DNA of 64,000 nucleotides, taken from Clavaria fumosa. Lineage: Eukaryota > Basidiomycota > Agaricomycetes > Agaricales > Clavariaceae. Every line of letters begins with the position of its first letter. The first letter of the stretch is position 1. The stretch spans positions 2,852,001-2,916,000 of the forward strand of contig OX637794.1 in NCBI GenBank assembly GCA_951802425.1, written 5' to 3'. Below, piece after piece: positions 1 through 10,913 of the stretch. Both the position numbers and the translations under genes were made by a program. The notes below the pieces were generated by a model. The model was not told the origin of the DNA, ran no database searches, and saw only the letters and a program-made list of their open reading frames with translations.

Positions 1-201
1 TCGGATTATGTAATCATGCAAGATCACATGACCTGGGCCTGGGCACATCACGTGATCCGAGGGTCTGAGCGTGGGAATGCTGGCAAGTGCCGAAGCATTT
101 GCTATAAGTACTTTCGCTTTTCCTTTTTTGTACTCTTTTCCCCTTATCTTAGTATTGTCGTCATGACCTTACACTTAAGTTGTGTGAGACCCAGTCTGAT
201 A
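1..201 (+). repeat. 5' LTR of element A (partial)
   Basis: Matches the 3' LTR at 5262-5551 base for base over long stretches. It ends in CTGATA at 201. The boundary is set by the 3' LTR and the solo LTR at 8584, which both diverge exactly after CTGATA. Confidence 0.9.
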
Positions 202-213
202 TAATACTAAGAT
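103..213 (+). promoter_or_regulatory. TATA box, predicted transcript start and self-complementary primer-binding site of A
   Basis: TATAAGTA at 103-110 is followed about 40 bases later by ATCTTAGTATT (146-156). Directly after the LTR, AATACTAAGAT (203-213) is its exact reverse complement over 11 bases. In Tf1/sushi-type chromoviruses the primer-binding site pairs with the first ~11 bases of the element's own transcript. The layout here fits that; the transcription start itself is inferred. Confidence 0.6.
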
Positions 214-775
214 CTGCCTGTCCGCCCTAGCCCCATGTCCTAACCCGGCTAGCCTGGACCCTTAATTTCAAACTGTGACACATTGTCACAGCTCAGCCCC
301 TATCATCCTCTTCTCCTTTACCTTGCCCACGGTGTGTAACAGAACCGCGCGAAATTTTTACTGTGTGTAGATACACATGACCAGACCAGGAGGAAGTCAA
401 CTGTGACCCTCCCCAAGTGATACCGAGTGCCCAAGGCCCGGAACTTTGTTTTACAGCTATGTACCAGTGAATCGTGTAGTGTACAGGGCAAGGAAAGGCC
501 CCTACATAGTCTTTCTGTAGTTTCCTGGTCCAGTGGACAGGGCCCTTGCTCTGTGACCATTGTCAGAAGGGTGCACGGGCAACTCATTAGGAGTTGTGGA
601 GCGACCACCTGGGACACCATTTGGGCCCCACGTTAACAAAAGTTTCATAGAATAAGAGTTCTATAGGTACATAAGTACACAGAAGAGCAGCCTAAGAGGA
701 CAGGACTGTTAAGAGATCGAAGAAATCCTGAGTGCCCAAGGCCTGGAACTTTATTTACAGCATCCAGGGCCTGTG
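214..775 (+). other. Untranslated leader of element A
   Basis: About 560 bases between primer-binding site and gag with no convincing protein. The same leader recurs in elements C and E, and inverted in B, so it belongs to the transposon. Short open frames here are not conserved in a way that suggests coding. Confidence 0.7.
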
Positions 776-1339
776 ATGGCAGACCATGTCACCCCGCCTA
801 TAGCCCAACCTATGAGGCTTGACCTATCTGTTGCCCCCTTTGATGGGCAGAAAAGGAACTTCCATACGTTCCTCCGATCCCTTCGCCTCCTGTTTATGGC
901 AAACCCGACTGTCTATGCTGTGGACCTGGTGAAGGTCCTTTTTGCTCTGAGCAAAATTACTGGAGAAGGATTCGCTGCAGAGTGGGTGAATATGAAGGCG
1001 GAAGAGATCCTGGGTAGTGGCGAGGCCGGAACCTGGGCAGAGTTTGTGGAGGAGATGAAGTGCACATTTGATGACCCAAATGACTGTGCGACTGCCCTTG
1101 CCGATATTGCAGGGCTGAAACAGGGTGCCATGACAGCACCAGAGTTCTTTGTGAAATTCGAGACACTGTTCTGATGGGCGAAGTTGAGTGCAGAGAAGGA
1201 CTCAGGAATCCTAGTCCATTGGCTGGAGTTGAACCTGAGTAGGAGGTTGGTGGAGAGAATCTATGGTGTCTCCCCAATGCCAGAGACATATGGAGAATGG
1301 AAGGTGCTGGCTGAGAGGCTTGATGCCCAGCAAAGGTGA
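776..1339 (+). pseudogene. gag of element A, interrupted
   Basis: Gag-like capsid protein starting MADHVTPP, with the family core APFDGQKRNFHTFLRSL and, further on, EGFAAEWVNMKAEEILG. The frame stops at TGA 1172-1174, where element C reads TTC CAA TGG, then resumes in the same frame through LSRRLVERIYGVSP to TGA at 1337-1339. Restoring that one codon would give about 187 residues. No zinc knuckle is visible in this frame. The ATG at 776 is preferred over the GTG at 773. Gag would package the element's RNA into particles; this copy cannot make the full protein. Confidence 0.85.
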
Positions 1340-1585
1340 CTGGATGGGATACTCACGGAACAGACACCACAACCCACTGTGACCCCCGCACAACCCACCA
1401 CGACCCTACCGCGACCCGCTGTGACCCTACCGCGACCTGCCGTGACCGTTTTGCGACCTCTTGTGACCCCTCTGCTGTGTACTCCAGATGTGGCCATGGC
1501 CTGAGGATGGGCCCCTGCTGATGAGAGATGTTGTTTCCGATGCCACCAGACTGGCCATGCTGTCCGTTTCTGCCCCCTGCCTGAT

Positions 1586-4500
1586 ATGCATCTGCAGGTC
1601 CCAAGGGCCCAAACCCGGGCAGCACCATGTGCCCCCCAAATGGCGGAGGGATATGAGAAAGAAATTGCATGGCTCCGAGCCTGCATAGAGCTGTGCGAGA
1701 GAGAGAGGAGGACTCCCACTGGGGAGAAGAAGTGTGCCAGCCCCCTTTCCGTCCCTGTGCCTGCTGCAAGTATACCCCGATATACTATCTTGCAGCGGAG
1801 ACATACCCGAATTGGGGCTGAGGTGAAGGAGGAAGTGAGACTGGCAGAGCGCCTAACCAGAGTGCGGCCAGAAGTGTGGAAACATGTGCCACAAGAGCTA
1901 GCCATCCAGGTGCACTTGGAGGCTTTCAGCACTGGCAAAGGGACCACAATGAAGGCCCTTGTCGACTCAGGGTGCACCAACTGCTTCATAGATTTGGAGT
2001 GGGCGAAAGGAGTGGGACTGGAGCCATCTCTCCTGCTGAACCCAATCACCATGTACAGTATAATGTGGATGGGACACAGAACAGGAATGGAAAGGTCCGG
2101 TATAGGATAGAGGTGCTGGTGAGAGTTGGTGACCACCAGGAGCGGATCCACTTTCTGCTGGGAAAGACCCAGTCCCACAAGGTCATCCTTGGGCATGACT
2201 GGCTCAAGCGGCATAACCCGGATATCGACTGGCAGAAGGCAGAGCTGAGCCTTACCCGCTGCCCCCCACAGTGTTCCCCATCCCCTCGAGCCTCTGCACC
2301 CCTGAAAACGAGTACCCTCGCATCCACGAGTATTCTGGACACCCGTTTTCCCAACTCTGGCCCTACCCCTGATTGGCCCAGCCGCTACCCTTTGGTGTTT
2401 AGTGAAGCGAAGTGGGATGAACTTCCCCGCTCCCGACCAGACTTCAATATTAAGATTGAGTTCAAAAAGGACCCTGAGCACCTCTCCTCCAAGCTGTATT
2501 CTTTGACACAGCAGGAGATGGTGGAGATGAACCGTTGGGTGGATGAGCAGCTTGCTTCTGGACGAATCCGGCCCTCAAAATCCCCATATGCCAGCCCCTT
2601 CTTCTTCAAACATGAGAAGGACAAACTGCGGCCAATCATCGACTACTCAAGGCTGAATGCACACCTGATCAAGGACAAGTACCCCCTCCCCCGCATCCGA
2701 GACACAGTGGATGTGCTTAAAGGAGCATTGATCTACTCTAAGATTGATGCAAAGGGAGGTTTCCCATCTATGCAGGTCTGGCCTGAGCACCAGCACTGCT
2801 GCGCCTTCCTGACACCCTGTGGACTCTTCGAACCAGCTGTCATGTGGTTTGGACTGCAGAATGCCCCTGCTACCTTCCAACACTTCATGAATCATGTGTT
2901 GAGGGAGGAGATTGCAGGAGGACATGTGAGGGCCTATGTGGATGATGTCATTGTGTTTGCAGAGGACTTGGCTACACACTGGTACTGGATGGATCGGGTC
3001 TTGAGGAAGTTTGGAGAGAATGGGTTGTGTCTCAAACTCAGTAAATGCGAGTTTGAGAAGAGTGAGATCATCTTCCTGGGGATGAAGATCTCCCACAACA
3101 GACTAGAGCATGATCCAGCCAAGGGTGCAGCAGTCCGAGATTGGCCATGTCCTAAGAATGTGAAGGATGTCCAGAGGTTCAATGGGATGCTGAACTACCT
3201 CCGCCGGCACATCCCAAATCTTTCTGCCCAGGCAAAGCCACTCTTCTGGCTGACTGGGAATGTTCCATGGAAATGGGAGGAGGAGGAGGAAGCAGCCTTC
3301 CAAGATCTCCACCAGGCACTCATATCGGCCCTGGTCTTGGCTCTGCCTCAGGACAAAGGGAGATGGAAGGTAGAGACAGATGCAAGCAACCTGGCAACTG
3401 GTGGAGTGCTCTCGCAGCAGCAGACGGATGGAACCTGGAGAGTTGTTGACTATATCTCCAAGGCCCTCACTGCAGCTGAGAAGAACTACAATGTGTACGA
3501 CAAGGAGTTCTTGGCTGTGATTCGGGCACTTCGCGAGTGGCGAGCATACCTCATTGGAGCAGAGGAGACGATTGAGATCTGGACGGACCATGCAAACCTC
3601 CAGTACTTCTGGAAGCCCCAGAAGTTGAAGCCGAGGCAGGTTTGTTGGGTTGGAGAGCTCCAGTGCTTTGACTTTGAGATAAAGTATCGCACTGGCAAGT
3701 CAAATACAAAGGCAGATGCACTCTCCCGGAGACCGGACTATGGAGAGATGGTGGAGGAGGATGCACTGGTGCAGGTTTTCCCGGAAACGGAAGTCTGTGT
3801 GTCATTCACATTGGAAATGGAGACGCTACTCCAGAAAAATAGTGCGGTACACATACAGAAGCCGGAGGAGCTTGATGATGAGTGGACACGAGATCGTGCT
3901 GGACTCTGGCGAAAGGGGATAGTCACTTGGGTCCCCCTAGGAGCTCGTGAGGCCATTCTCGAGTTTGAGCATGACCTCCCCGCTGCTGGACACCCTGGGC
4001 CCCGGAAGTTGAGAGCAGCACTAGTGAAGGGTTATTGGTGGCTGGACATGGTAAAAGATGCAGATCGGTATGCCCAGGGGTGTGAGACATGCCAGCGGAC
4101 GAAGCCCGACCGTACCAAGCGTGCTGCCCCACTGCACCCCCATCTGGTGCCCGATGGTCCCTGGTCGGTGATCTCATGGGACATAGTCGGTCCCCTCCCC
4201 CTCTCCTATGGACATAATGCCATCCTTGTTATTGTCGACAAATTCACGAAACGGACACTGCTCGAAGCGATCAGGCTCGACCTCACAGGACTTGGAGCGG
4301 CACGTCTCCTCTGGGATCGAGTGTTTCGTGACCATGGAGTCCCTCACAAGGTTGTGAGTGACCAGGGGTCCCAGTTCATGTCCCGCTTCATGAAGGAGTT
4401 CTACTCCATGATCCGGGTAAAGGCAAATCCAAGTACTGCCTTTCATCCACAGACTGATGGACAGATGGAACGGGCGAACCAGGAGATGGAGATCTATCTC

Positions 4501-5250
4501 TGGGCTTACGTGGACCATCTCCAGGATGACTGGGCTGAATGGTTGTCCACTGCGGAGTTTGCTCTTAATAATTGTGAGCACTCAGCGACAGGACAGACAC
4601 CTTTCTTCCTCGATTATGGATGACACCCATGGAATGGGGGGCTCCAGCCACCTTCTGAGGTGAACCCAGCAGCGGACGAGTGGATGGCTAAGCTCATGGA
4701 GTCCCGAAGAGCAGCCAAGGAGGCAATGGAGAAAGCAGTGGCAGCAATGAAGAAGAGCTACGATAAGGGGAAATGCCCAAGTCGGGAGTACTCTGAGGGA
4801 GATCTGGTCTGGCTGGATACTAGAAACTTGAAGATGGACCGGCCCTGTAAAAAGCTTGACAACAAGAGAGCAGGCCCCTTTGCAGTTGAGGAGAAGGTGG
4901 GACCTGCTGGGTATCGCCTCAAGCTCCCTCGGGCCTGGCGCATCCATCGGGTCTTCAATGAGTTGCTGTTGACACCATACCACCCCCCTTCCTTCCCTTC
5001 TCAGAACCTGCCTCCCCCTCCGCCCCCTACGATTGATGATGACCACCTGGAGTATGATGTGGAGGTGATCCTTGATGTTAAGAAGGTGGGGCGTGGAGTG
5101 AGATACCTGGTGAAGTGGTTGGGATACCCTGTAGAGGAGAACACTTGGGAGCCATGATGGAACCTCACCAATGTGGCACTGCTTCTCCAGGACTTCTTCC
5201 TTGCTCACCCTGACAAGGCCAAGCTAGCTGGTTGGGACGCCCAGCCTTAA
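1586..5250 (+). pseudogene. pol of element A: protease-RT-RNase H-integrase-chromodomain, broken
   Basis: Domains in order: aspartic protease (ALVDSGCTNCFIDLEW near 1955-2000), reverse transcriptase with YVDDV near 2935-2950, RNase H (ETDASNLATGG near 3380), zinc-binding and D,D,E integrase (CETCQRTKPDRTKR near 4090; NPSTAFHPQTDGQ near 4430), and a chromodomain (YLVKWLGYPVEENTWEP near 5105-5155). The protease frame runs to TGA 2108 and the RT frame is open from 1876, because extra bases near 2056-2065 shift the frame (absent from B and C). TGA codons at 4621 and 5155 interrupt the integrase tail and the chromodomain. The final stop is TAA 5248-5250, just before the polypurine tract. The chromodomain marks this as a chromovirus. 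Confidence 0.92.
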
Positions 5251-5551
5251 GAGGGGGGTGATGTTAGGATCGCTTATGTAAGCCATCCCAAAGTGCAGTT
5301 GTGGAGAAACTGGGGAGGGTTGATGGAAGGTCACATGACCTGTGGCTGGGTCGGATTATGTAATCATGTAAGATCACATGACCTGGGCCTGGGCGCATCA
5401 CGTGATCCGAGGGTCCGAGCGTGGGAATGCCGGCAAGTGCCGAAGCATTCGCTATAAGTACTTTCGCTTTTCCTTTTTTGTACTCTTTTCCCCTTATCTT
5501 AGTATTGTTGTCATGACCTTACGCTTAAGTTGTGTGAGACCCAGTCTGATA
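5251..5551 (+). repeat. Polypurine tract and 3' LTR of element A
   Basis: The purine run GAGGGGGGTGA (5251-5261) is the plus-strand primer. It abuts the LTR at 5262, which begins TGTTAGGATCG and ends CTGATA at 5551 (290 bp). The sequence after 5551 is the reverse complement of gypsy pol (GAATACTCGTGG), so the insertion lies inside element B. Confidence 0.93.
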
Positions 5552-8111
5552 AGAATACTCGTGGATGTGAGGGTACTCGTCTTCAGGGGTGCTGTGGCTT
5601 GCAGGGATGGGGAACACTGTGGGGGGCAGCGAGTAAGCTTCACTTCAGCTTTCACCCAGTCAATCTCTGGGTTATGTCACTTTAACCAGTCATGCCCAAG
5701 GATCACCATGTGGGACTGGGTCTTCCCTAGCAGGAAGTGGATCTGCTCCTGGTGGTCACCAACTATGACAAGCAGGTCCATCCCTGTTCTGTGTTCCATC
5801 CATGTTATACATGGTGATTGGGTTCAGCAAGAGAGATGGTTCCAGTCCCACTTTTTTTGCCCACTCCAAGTCCATAAAGCAGTTGGTGCAGCCTGAGTTG
5901 ACAAGGGCTTTTGTAGTTGCCCATTTGCCAGTGCTGAGAGCTTCCAGGTGCACCTGGATGGAGAGCTCTCAGGGCATATGTGATAGGGTGTCCTTCAGCA
6001 CCTCTGCAAGGCACTTCATTGGCTCCACTTTCCTGCTAGTCCCCATTTCCCTTTTTGGTATTTCACTCTTAGTGGTTTCCATTTCCACTTTGTTCTTCAT
6101 CTCAGCCCCAATCTGGGTGTGTCTTCGCTGCAAGATAGTGTATTTTGGGATACTAGCTGCAGATACAGGGATGGGAGGGGGGCTGGGATATCTACTCCTG
6201 AGGCTCCAGCTTGGACTTACTGGGCCTCATCTCCAAAATCCTGCTCCTCAACAGGAGCCTTCCTCTCTCTCTCAAGCAACTGCACCTGGTCTCAGAGCAG
6301 TGCGATCTCATTCTCATAGTCTTCGGCATTCTGGGCCTGGCTTTCCACAGTGCAGAGCTGCAGCCTCCGGATCTGCAGGCATGTGTCTGGGAGCAGGCAC
6401 TCTCTCACCATGTGGCTGGCTTGACCACATCAGAAACAGGTGTGTACTACTCCAGGGGCAAGGGTGCGATCCACCATCATGGCATCACCAGCCACAGCAG
6501 GGTGTGGCATGATGGGAGGGGCTGGGGTGCGGGCCAATGGCTGGGCCAAGTAGGGGCCAGGGGCCAGGGCAAAATGGGTTTGGAGGGGGAGGGGTTGGTT
6601 GGTAGCAGGCAGGGTAGGGCATGCAGGGAGCTGAACCTCAGCAGGAGATTGGTGGGGAGGATCTATGGTGTCTCTCCAATGCCAGGAGACTACAGAGGGT
6701 GGAAGGCACTTGCTGAGAGGCTGGATGCCCAGCAGCAACAGTTCAACAGCATTATTGCCCAGCAGAACTAGCCAGTGGACAAGGATGTCCGAGTCGGCCT
6801 CCTCATTCATCTCTGCTCTTTGGAACATCGTTTCAAACTTAGCAAAGAACTCAGGTGCCCTGTTTCAACCTTGCAATGTCTGTGAGGGCAGTCACATGGT
6901 CATTCAGGTTGTCAAATGCTCACTTCATCTCATCCATGAATTCTGCCCAGGTTCTAGCCTCATCATTTCCCAGGATTTCTTCTCCCTTCATATTTGCCCA
7001 CTCTGCAGCAAACCCATCTCCAGCAATTTTGCTGAGGGTGTAGAGGACCTTTGCCAGGTCTGTGGCATAGATTGTTGGATTTGCCATAAACTGGAGGTGA
7101 AGTGAATGGAGGAATGTGCAGAAGTTCTTTTTCTGCCCATCAAAGGGGGCAACAGATAGGTCTAGCCTCATTGGTTGGGCTGCAGGTGGGGTGACATGGT
7201 CAGCCATCACAGGCCCTGGTGGTGGTGATGGGGTTTTGGGGACATCAGTAACAGGGGAATTGGGGGGGAGCAGGGCTCAACCCAGTCTCAATCTCAGGTG
7301 CTGTAAATAAAGTTCCAGGCCTTGGGCACTCAGGATTTCTTCGATCTCTTAGCAGTCCTGTCCTCTCAGGCTGCTCTTCTAAGTACTTATGTACCTATAG
7401 AACTCTTATTCTATGAAACTATTGCCAGCGTGGGGCCCAAATGGTGTCCCAGGTGGTTGCTCCACAACTCCTAGTGAGTTGCCCATGTGCCCTTCTGACA
7501 ATGGTCACAGAGCAAGGGCCCTGTCCACTGGACCAGGAAACTACTAGAAAGACTATGTAGAGGGCCTTTCCTTGCCCTGTACACTACACAATTCACTGGG
7601 AGGAGTATGGTGGCTGTGCTCCAGTTTGGGTCATGTGTATCTATACACAGTAAAAATTTCGCATGGTTCTGTTGCACACTGCAGGCAGGGTAAAGAGATA
7701 GAGGATGAGGGGGATAAGCTGTGACAGAGTGTGACAGTTTGAGATAGGGGTCCAGGCTAGCCAGGTTAGGACACAGGGCTAGGGTGGACAGGTGGGATGT
7801 TAGTATTGTATCAGACTCAGTCTCATGCTCACACAACTTAACATAAGGTCAGTGATGACAATACTAACATAAGGGGAAAAGAGTACAAGAAAGGTAAAGA
7901 CACAGTATATATAGCAAGAGGTTCAGGAGTTGCTGGTGTTCCCATGCTCAGACCCCATGTGTCATGTGATGTGCCAGAGGGCTGGGTCACGTGATGTGTG
8001 ATACCTAATCTGTCAGCTGTGCCAGTCACGTGACTTACCTGCAATCTTCCTGCAACTCTTTCCCAATCCTTGGCTGGCTTCTCTTGCCTGCTTATGTAAG
8101 CAATCCTGACA
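5552..8111 (-). mobile_element. Ty3/gypsy element B, inverted and truncated
   Basis: Same family as A but on the minus strand. From right to left: 5' LTR (8111-7809), primer-binding site (7808-7797), leader, a gag fragment starting at ATG 7207 (APFDGQKKNFCTFL, then stop), a degenerate middle, and the protease region (ALVNSGCTNCFMDLEW near 5900). It ends at 5552, where element A is inserted. Many stops and shifts; CpG is largely replaced by TG and CA. No intact protein is possible. Confidence 0.88.
6920..7207 (-). pseudogene. gag fragment of element B
   Basis: Ninety-five codons starting MADHVTPPAAQPM, closely matching the gag of A through GFAAEWANMKGEEILG, then a stop at 6920. Downstream gag homology continues in broken frames to about 6770 and again near 6600-6680. 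Non-functional capsid remnant. Confidence 0.8.
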
Positions 8112-8584
8112 GATTTTCACTTAGGAAACCATTGATATTCACCACATTTCAGGGTTCTTTGTATGGTGATTTTCACCCAACTTGGGGCCTACAGTGCACT
8201 GTAGGCCCCAAGTTGGGTGAAAATCACCATACAAAGAACCCTGAAATGTGGTGAATATCAATGGTTTCCTAAGTGAAAATCTGTCAGGATTGCTTACATA
8301 AGCAGGCAAGAGAAGCCAGCCAAGGATTGGGAAAGAGTTGCAGGAAGATTGCAGGTAAGTCACGTGACTGGCACAGCTGACAGATTAGGTATCACACATC
8401 ACGTGACCCAGCCCTCTGGCACATCACATGACACATGGGGTCTGAGCATGGGAACACCAGCAACTCCTGAACCTCTTGCTATATATACTGTGTCTTTACC
8501 TTTCTTGTACTCTTTTCCCCTTATGTTAGTATTGTCATCACTGACCTTATGTTAAGTTGTGTGAGCATGAGACTGAGTCTGATA
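7809..8584. repeat. 776-bp perfect palindrome made of two head-to-head LTRs
   Basis: Left arm 7809-8196 and right arm 8197-8584 are reverse complements with no spacer; the centre is ACAGTG|CACTGT at 8191-8202. By eye I found no mismatch. Identity stops exactly at the outer LTR ends. Each arm holds one 303-bp LTR (7809-8111 minus; 8282-8584 plus) and an 85-bp flank (8112-8196 and 8197-8281). The identical 68- and 74-codon open frames mirrored across the centre are by-products and not genes. Confidence 0.95.
8282..8584 (+). repeat. Solo LTR of the A/B gypsy family with target duplication
   Basis: Begins TGTCAGGATTG and ends CTGATA, with TATATATAC and CTTATGTTAGTATTG inside. It is flanked on both sides by the 5-bp repeat AAATC (8277-8281 and 8585-8589), so it is a genuine insertion reduced to one LTR by recombination. 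The mirrored copy in the left arm has the same AAATC flank and leads into element B. Confidence 0.9.
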
Positions 8585-8589
8585 AAATC

Positions 8590-9176
8590 CCCATGACTAG
8601 TTGATAATCAAGTGTTTATTGGGTACAAAGAATGGGTGATCTTCACTACTTTTATGTCCAAATTCACCCACTGTTTTTTGGGTGAATATCACTACAATAC
8701 ACGTGTATTTAAGCTGATCTCTAATAGGTGGATTTCACTCTATCATTGGTGCTTTTTAAGCTGATCTAATAGGTGAATTTCATGTTAGTTTTTGGGTCAT
8801 CTTAGCCATAATCTTAGGTGTTTTTCACTATCTTTCACCATAAGAAATTGTACAAAATTAATTTATTGATGATATCTTGAAACTGTATTGGTTGATAATC
8901 AGGTAAATGAAATGGGTTATTTTTGGCACATATATGACCAAACTCACCTGCTGCTCTCCAGGTGAATGTCACTGCTAACAAGCACATTTCAACTTGATAT
9001 TTTAGGTGGATTCTATATACTTTCAGTGATTTTAACTCTATCTCCAAGTGTTTTTTTAGCCTGTAAATTATGCACTCAGTGGGAGTTGAACCCAAGCACT
9101 CATGGAATTGGACTCAACCTACAACTGCTGTGTTACCCATTACACTACAGTCCCCATCTAGACAATAAGATTTTGT
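8590..9176. other. AT-rich GGTGA/TCACC-rich repeat zone
   Basis: No gene seen. The stretch is peppered with GGTGAAT, GGTGATTTTCAC and TTCACC motifs in both orientations. They also occur in the 85-bp palindrome core (8112-8196) and at 9720-9800, so the LTRs inserted into this older repeat. Identity of the repeat is unknown. Confidence 0.5.
9072..9156 (-). repeat. tRNA-like sequence, possible SINE head
   Basis: On the minus strand TGTAGTGTAATGGG (near 9136-9149) resembles an A box and GGGTTCAACTCC (near 9082-9093) a B box, spaced as in a tRNA gene. The acceptor stem does not pair well and no clear anticodon arm forms, so this is a degenerate tRNA or tRNA-derived SINE rather than a working tRNA. 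Confidence 0.35.
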
Positions 9177-9720
9177 GGCTTAATGTCACTCAAATTGAGA
9201 GGTGTATCACTCAATATCCTCCAGTTTAATATCACTTAGATTGAGGGGTGTATTGTATCACTCAAAGTCCTCCAGTTTAATCACTCAATATCTTCCAGTT
9301 TAATATCACTTAAATTAAGGGGTGCATTGTATCACTCAATATTTTCCAGTTCAATATCACTCAAATTGAGATGTATTATATCACTCAATATCCTTCAATT
9401 TAATATCACTCAAATTAATGGGGTGTATTGTATCACTCAATATCCTCCAGCTTAATATCACCCAAATTGGGGGGTGTATTATATAACTCAATCTCATCAT
9501 GTTGAATATCCCTTGATGTAAAGAGTGTTTTGTACAACCCAATATCTTCTAGTTGAATATCACCCATACTGGGGGGTGTATTATATAACTCAATCTCATT
9601 ATGTTGAATATCCCTTGATTTCAAGAGTGTTTTGCACAACCTAATATCCTCCAGTTTAATATCACCCAAATTGAGGGTGTATTATATAACTCAATCTTAT
9701 CTAGTGAATATCCCTTGATT
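9177..9720. repeat. Satellite-like tandem array, ~51-bp monomer, 101-102-bp higher-order unit
   Basis: Repeated AATATCAC, CTCCAGTTTAAT and GGTGTATTATATAACTC blocks. The marker TGTATTATATAACTC falls at 9475, 9577 and 9678, giving periods of 102 and 101. Each long unit contains two diverged ~51-bp halves. The proximal half (9177-9470) is a looser array of the short monomer. Non-coding. Confidence 0.85.
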
Positions 9721-9829
9721 TTGATGGTGATTAGAAATCATCCATCACCTGTTTTGCACTGATTTTTGGGTGAAAGTCATAAATCATCTGACCAGATGGT
9801 GATAACAACCTGCTATTGGGTCCATAGTG

Positions 9830-10858
9830 TTGAGAGCAATTGCCTTGTCATTCAGGTCATCAAAGGCCTGCTTCAGCTCCTCTATGAAGTTCTCCCAAGT
9901 CCTGGCTACTCCAGTGCTCAGGATCTCTGTTCACCCATTCTGTGACAAATCCTTTTCCAGTTATCTTACTCAGATTGTACAAGATCTTGACAAGGTCACT
10001 TGCATAGAGTGTACCATTGGCCAAAGATTGGAGTCTGAAGGAGGGACCTAAGGAAAGTCCAAAAATTCTTTTTTTGCCCATTGAAGGCTAAGTCCAGCCT
10101 TGGGGCTGGGACCTCAGGAATCCAGATGTGGTCTTCCATACTGGGGTCTAGTGAGGGAGGTGGGGGTAGCTGCAGGGGTTGTCTCAGTGGAGATGGTGGT
10201 GGCAGGTGCACAAATCAGGTGTTGAGGCTCTCAAAGTTGACATGGGGTTCAGTCAACACAAGCTAAAGTACTTTGAGATGGCAGAAAGAGTAGACCAACT
10301 GTCAGCCCAGGTCCCTCACAAAGAGCATAAGGGGGGAAGAACTTGATTTCAACATAGAGAACTATTAACATTACATGAGCAGTATATATACTAATGGAGG
10401 GGGCAGTGTAAGGTATGAGTCATGTGAGTGGGAATGAGGCTATGTGCTTTGAGTCATGAGGAGTCAGGTAAGTGAGTCAAGGCAAAGGGAATACTAAATA
10501 GGGAAGGGAGCAGCAAGGTAAAAACAGGGGAAGATGACTGGGAGAATGCTTGGTGCAGTCTTGGTTGCCTGAGGGGAACCCTCAATTAGTCCTGATTAAG
10601 CTAGATGGGAGCTGTCAGTACCACTATTCTGGATCCACCTCCATCATGAATTCCAAAGTGTGGGAAAGGCTCCAAGTTGTGGGTAGGGTCACATGATGGG
10701 TAACACCATTAATGCTGATAATGCTGTTAACACCTTTGCAAGGTTGTGGACCAGTGCTAAAGGTCACTATCAGTCATGTGACTTCACTTTTCACTATTGC
10801 TATTGGCCTTTGGAATATGTTCAGGTTCTGTTGGTGGCTTAGGTAAGCAGTCCTGACA
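9830..10858 (-). mobile_element. Gypsy remnant F (gag piece and probable LTR), inverted
   Basis: The minus strand at 10211-9860 encodes a broken gag (LDLAFNGQKKNFWTFLRSL, then LVKILYNLSKITGKGFVTEW) related to A. Further right, AAGCAGTCCTGACA ending at 10858 matches the inverted start of this family's LTR, so an eroded LTR probably fills about 10560-10858. The material between is unrecognised. Confidence 0.65.
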
Positions 10859-10913
10859 TCAACACAGCTGAAGAAATTGTTAGAGATGAATATTGGTGCT
10901 TGTACATGATGAG

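Larger units (their letters stand above)
1..5551 (+). mobile_element. Ty3/gypsy chromovirus A, degenerate, 5' end outside window
   Basis: A nearly complete LTR retrotransposon in forward orientation. The order is 5' LTR (its first ~90 bases lie before the window), leader, gag, pol (protease, RT, RNase H, integrase, chromodomain), polypurine tract and 3' LTR. Gag-pol is broken by in-frame stops and a frameshift, so this copy is dead. It is inserted into the pol gene of an inverted relative (element B), which resumes right after the 3' LTR at 5552; the rest of B must lie left of the window. At least five copies or pieces of the same family occur here: A, B, the solo LTR at 8282, C at 45877 and E at 63194. 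Confidence 0.93.

Noticed and set aside
8030..8363. Two identical 74-codon frames (8030-8254 + and 8139-8363 -) and two identical 68-codon frames nearby as candidate genes
   Set aside because: They are mirror images created by the palindrome and lie in LTR and flank sequence with no coding signature.
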